From contig NZ_CAHJXM010000001.1 of NCBI RefSeq assembly GCF_903645295.1, positions 1,048,501-1,112,500 on the forward strand: a DNA stretch of 64,000 bases, given 5' to 3'. The stretch's first letter is position 1. Every line of letters begins with the position of its first letter. This stretch comes from Bacillus sp. Marseille-Q1617 (lineage in GTDB: Bacteria > Bacillota > Bacilli > Bacillales > Bacillaceae_B). The notes under the pieces are model-generated. The model made no database searches. It worked only from the letters and a program-made list of their open reading frames with translations, and was not told the origin of the DNA. The position numbers were made by a program, and so were the translations under genes. This document shows, one piece after another, positions 61,520 to 64,000 of this stretch.

Positions 61520-61990
61520 ATGACGGTTGAAACAGGTCAAAAAGCACCGGAATTTGAATTGCCGGCTAGTAATGGAGAAAAGGTGAAGCTATCTGATTAC
61601 AGAGGTAAACATGTGGTCCTTTATTTTTACCCGAAAGATATGACCCCTGGGTGCACAACTGAAGCATGTGATTTCCGGGATCAGCATGAGAACTTTGAAA
61701 AACTTGATGCTGTGATCCTGGGAGTGAGTCCGGATCCAGTGGAGAAACACGAAAAGTTCGTAGACAAGCACGGCCTGCCATTTCTATTACTTGTGGATGA
61801 AGAGCATAAAATAGCTGAAGAATATGGAGTTTGGAAGCTTAAGAAAAACTTCGGTAAAGAGTATATGGGAATTGAACGTTCCACTTTTATCATTGATAAG
61901 GATGGAAACCTGGCAAAAGAGTGGAGAAAGGTCAGGGTGAAGGGACATGTGGAGGAAGCTCTGAAGTATATTGGAGATAATCTATCGTAA
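61520..61990 (+). CDS. bcp: Thioredoxin-dependent thiol peroxidase (BCP/PrxQ)
   Basis: A 156-residue peroxiredoxin of the PrxQ type (B. subtilis YgaF). The peroxidatic Cys45 is in DMTPGCTTEACDFRD. Cys50 is the resolving Cys, as in atypical two-Cys PrxQ enzymes. It detoxifies hydroperoxides with thioredoxin as reductant. ATGGAGGGATTAGGAA precedes ATG 61520. In B. subtilis perR follows ygaF; here a hydroxyacid dehydrogenase gene comes next. Confidence 0.93.
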   Translation: MTVETGQKAPEFELPASNGEKVKLSDYRGKHVVLYFYPKDMTPGCTTEACDFRDQHENFEKLDAVILGVSPDPVEKHEKFVDKHGLPFLLLVDEEHKIAEEYGVWKLKKNFGKEYMGIERSTFIIDKDGNLAKEWRKVRVKGHVEEALKYIGDNLS

Positions 61991-62065
61991 GCCTATTTTT
62001 CAGCCTATTTTACAAAGGCTGAGGCTTATGTCCATTCACATCATCGTAAAGGACATATAGTAAGA

Positions 62066-62138
62066 GTAGGGCAACCTCCTCAAATAAGTCAGTCTCATCC
62101 GTGTAAGGACCGATATCCATCGGTCCTCTTTTTTTATG
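62066..62138 (+). ncRNA. Candidate small RNA with C-rich segment and terminator
   Basis: A -10-like TATAGT (62056-62061) has a possible CATTCA -35 17 bases upstream. It is followed by a leader with GGCAACCTCCTCAAAT and then a hairpin GGACCGAT/ATCGGTCC with TTTTTTT (62106-62137). CCTCCTC is complementary to a ribosome binding site, as in C-rich regulatory RNAs of Firmicutes. No named family was recognised. The hairpin may simply be the bcp terminator. Confidence 0.35.
62105..62137 (+). terminator. Intrinsic terminator
   Basis: AGGACCGAT and ATCGGTCCT pair with a short loop, and TTTTTTT follows. Confidence 0.85.
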
Positions 62139-62190
62139 GAAGAAAGAAAATTATGATAAACTATTTTCAACAGGGATGGGAGGTAAAATG

Positions 62191-63141
62191 ATGAAGGTGG
62201 TTGTAACATTTCAGCCTAATGAAGAGTTTGTAACCGATTTACAGGAACACTTTCCCCAGGTTGAATTCATGTGTTTTAAAAAGATCGCTGAAGCTGAACA
62301 AGCATTGCCGCTAGCAGAGATTATCGTCACGATGGGAGAGGATTTGACCGACACGCATATAGAACTTTCACAGCGCCTGAAGTGGATCATGGTGACATCT
62401 GCCGGCCTGGAGAAAATGCCATTTGAAGCGATCAAAAAGAAAGGGATACTGGTCACCAATGCAAGGGGGATACATAAAATTCCGATGGCGGAATTCACTT
62501 TAGGATTGATGCTTCAGCATGCGAAACAGCTCAGGTCCGTTTTGAAGCAAGAGGAAGAAGGAATATGGAGCAGAAGACTTCCGACTTCCGAACTGAACGG
62601 TTCCTCTCTGCTTGTTATAGGGGCAGGCGCAATCGGGAGTGAAATCGCCCGGTTAGGAAAAGCTTTTAATATGAATACGGCAGGGGTGAATTCCACAGGT
62701 ATAAAGGTGGAACACTTCGACCAGATGTTTACACTCAACAATTTCGTAGAGTTCCTGCCGCATACTGACTATATTGTTGCAGTTCTTCCGAGCACTGAAA
62801 AAACAAAATATATTCTTCAAACGGAGCACTTTGATGAGATGAAGAATTCAGCAGTATTCATTAACATCGGCCGGGGTGACCTTGTAAAAGAATCAATCCT
62901 TCTCGAGGCAGCACGAACAAAGAGGGTTGGTCATATTTTCCTTGACGTGTTCGAACAGGAACCTCTGCCTGCCGATCATGCATTTTGGGAGGAAGAGGGG
63001 ATTACGGTAACCCCGCACTTATCCAGTATCACGAAAATGTATATGCCAAGAGCATTTGATATTTTTAAAAAGAATCTAAAAGCATATAGTAAAAAGAGTG
63101 AAGAATTAATAAATGTGATCGACTCAGAGAGGGGATATTAA
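62191..63141 (+). CDS. D-2-hydroxyacid dehydrogenase family protein
   Basis: A 316-residue NAD-dependent dehydrogenase. The Rossmann motif is GAGAIGSEIARLGKAF. The catalytic Arg is in NIGRGDLV, Glu in FEQEPLP and His in TPHLSS. It would interconvert a 2-oxoacid and D-2-hydroxyacid; the substrate is unknown. GGGAGGTAAA lies before tandem ATGs (62188 and 62191); 62191 is better spaced. It shares a transcript with the following cobalamin gene (1-base gap), an association with no obvious biochemical reason. Confidence 0.88.
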   Translation: MKVVVTFQPNEEFVTDLQEHFPQVEFMCFKKIAEAEQALPLAEIIVTMGEDLTDTHIELSQRLKWIMVTSAGLEKMPFEAIKKKGILVTNARGIHKIPMAEFTLGLMLQHAKQLRSVLKQEEEGIWSRRLPTSELNGSSLLVIGAGAIGSEIARLGKAFNMNTAGVNSTGIKVEHFDQMFTLNNFVEFLPHTDYIVAVLPSTEKTKYILQTEHFDEMKNSAVFINIGRGDLVKESILLEAARTKRVGHIFLDVFEQEPLPADHAFWEEEGITVTPHLSSITKMYMPRAFDIFKKNLKAYSKKSEELINVIDSERGY

Positions 63142-63142
63142 T

Positions 63143-63691
63143 ATGAAGATTTATACGAAGTCAGGAGATAAAGGGACAACTTCACTTGTATATGGTTCAC
63201 GTGTTTCTAAAAAAGATCAGCGGGTGGAAGCCTATGGGACATGTGATGAAGCGAATTCAATGATCGGTCTCGGGTTAAGCTATTTAAAAGCGGAATACTT
63301 TGACGGCAAGGAAAAGTTTGAAGGATTCTTTCACAAAATCCAGACCGTCCTGTTTCATGTGGGGGCAGAACTTGCTACACCGCCTGGAAAAGAAGTGAAG
63401 TGGAAGCTTGAAGAGTCCAATATTAAAGAGCTCGAGGAGCAGATTGACTTCATGGATGGGACTTTGACTCCGCTAAGAAATTTCATCCTGCCTGGAGGCC
63501 ATCCTGCCGGCGCAGCGTTACATACTGCCCGTACGATTGTGAGAAGAGCGGAACGGGAAGCGGTCGGAATAGGAGCAGAAGTGAATCCTCTAGTACTGTC
63601 ATATCTGAATCGATTGTCTGATTTCCTCTTCGTTGCAGCAAGATACATCAATCAACAGCTTGGGGAAGAAGAAAAGAATTTACATCAGTAA
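63143..63691 (+). CDS. Cob(I)yrinic acid a,c-diamide adenosyltransferase, PduO type
   Basis: A 182-residue ATP:corrinoid adenosyltransferase (YvqK/PduO). It has the ATP-binding TKSGDKGTTSLVYGSRVSK (5-23), EAYGTCDEANSMIG, FILPGGHPAGAALHTARTIVRRAER, and a terminal LNRLSDFLFVAARYIN. It transfers an adenosyl group to reduced cobalamin to make coenzyme B12, active as a trimer. ATG 63143 lies one base after the upstream stop behind GAGAGGGG. No other cobalamin genes are nearby. Confidence 0.92.
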   Translation: MKIYTKSGDKGTTSLVYGSRVSKKDQRVEAYGTCDEANSMIGLGLSYLKAEYFDGKEKFEGFFHKIQTVLFHVGAELATPPGKEVKWKLEESNIKELEEQIDFMDGTLTPLRNFILPGGHPAGAALHTARTIVRRAEREAVGIGAEVNPLVLSYLNRLSDFLFVAARYINQQLGEEEKNLHQ

Positions 63692-63790
63692 TGAGTAAAT
63701 AATAGTAATACTTAATAGGATGAGAACAGCATTCTGTGTACTAATAAATAGCTCTGATACAGGTTTTTGTTGTAATAACGGTTCTAGCGG

Positions 63791-63913
63791 TTGATTGGAG
63801 TGCAAGACGAAGACTCCTGCGGGAACAGCGAGACAGGAGAGACCCCACAGGAGCGCAGCGACGAGGAGGCTCACCGGCCGCCCGCGGAAAGCGAAGTCTT
63901 GCACGGAAATCAA
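63791..63913 (+). repeat. Family-3 element, simple (uninterrupted) copy
   Basis: Ends TTGATTGGAGTGCAAGAC and GTCTTGCACGGAAATCAA, with interior ACTCCTGCGGGAACAGCGAG, then GAGACCCCACAGGAGCGCAG and GAGGAGGCTC. This is the reference form for comparing the interrupted copies at 48729 and 59323. Confidence 0.88.
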
Positions 63914-63978
63914 AAGCGGTGTTTAACAGTGGTTATGTAATAAACCAAACAAATTTAATCTGGGTCCAACGAGAAAGA

Positions 63979-64000
63979 TTGACAAAAGGCAGTCTTGATT
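63979..64000 (+). promoter_or_regulatory. Possible -35 box of a promoter cut by the window end
   Basis: TTGACA at 63979-63984 with the -10 position at or beyond the window end. The next gene is not visible. Confidence 0.3.

Noticed and set aside
63680..63913. Open frames reading ISVQDFAFRG across repeats at 48718-48984 and 63680-63913, and on the same strand at 59247-59486
   Set aside because: They are translations of the family-3 hairpin element itself; similarity between them reflects the repeat, and none has a ribosome site or a family.

Overview
This window looks like a chromosomal stretch of a mesophilic, spore-forming Bacillaceae member related to, but distinct from, Bacillus subtilis (a Rossellomorea/Bacillus-like genome would fit). 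Evidence: sigma-A, CtsR, Fur, Rex and sigma-B type sites, strong AGGAGG ribosome sites, spore protein genes (sspK, sspE), and a long block in the same order as the B. subtilis yfh-yga region. No rRNA, tRNA, CRISPR array, transposase or prophage gene is visible.

Layout. 1-1.1 kb: end of a DUF4397 surface protein and its class F sortase. 1.2-9.1 kb: adenine deaminase behind a guanine-type purine riboswitch, a YunD-like phosphoesterase, an alpha/beta hydrolase with a sigma-B-like promoter, and a two-gene operon of a GlcD-like FAD oxidoreductase plus a BASS transporter. 9.1-15.6 kb: an AtoE-family carboxylate transporter, then a Fur-controlled siderophore ABC operon divergent from a YumC/YcgT-type ferredoxin-NADP reductase. 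15.6-24.9 kb: small membrane proteins (DUF421, TerC, K+ channel, DUF454), an orphan F0 subunit-c-like protein, ASCH, DMT, azoreductase, MFS and phosphodiesterase genes. 25.2-27.7 kb: an envelope operon (polysaccharide deacetylase, DedA, glycosyltransferase) whose last gene is frameshifted. 27.8-35.4 kb: bactofilin/YhbD pair, HIT, katE, clpE, HAD phosphatase. 35.6-38.5 kb: ATL, diguanylate cyclase, nucleotidyltransferase.

38.8 kb to the end: a Rex-box-preceded DoxX gene, then the yfhD-yfhE-yfhF-recX-yfhH-sspK-yfhJ-yfhP-mutY-yfhS-fabL-sspE-ygaB-ygaC-ygaD block. A complete oligopeptide ABC operon sits between ygaD and ygaE. The block resumes with ygaE, gsaB, a second K+ channel gene and ygaF (bcp), and ends with a 2-hydroxyacid dehydrogenase and a cobalamin adenosyltransferase.

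The most unusual content is non-coding. There are three families of dispersed hairpin elements. One has conserved architecture with compensatory changes, occurs as a tandem array inside the oligopeptide operon, and is nested inside another family at two loci. Also notable are two Rex boxes upstream of doxX, an orphan AtpE-like protein, MerR-style operators upstream of yhbD, and a candidate C-rich small RNA after ygaF.
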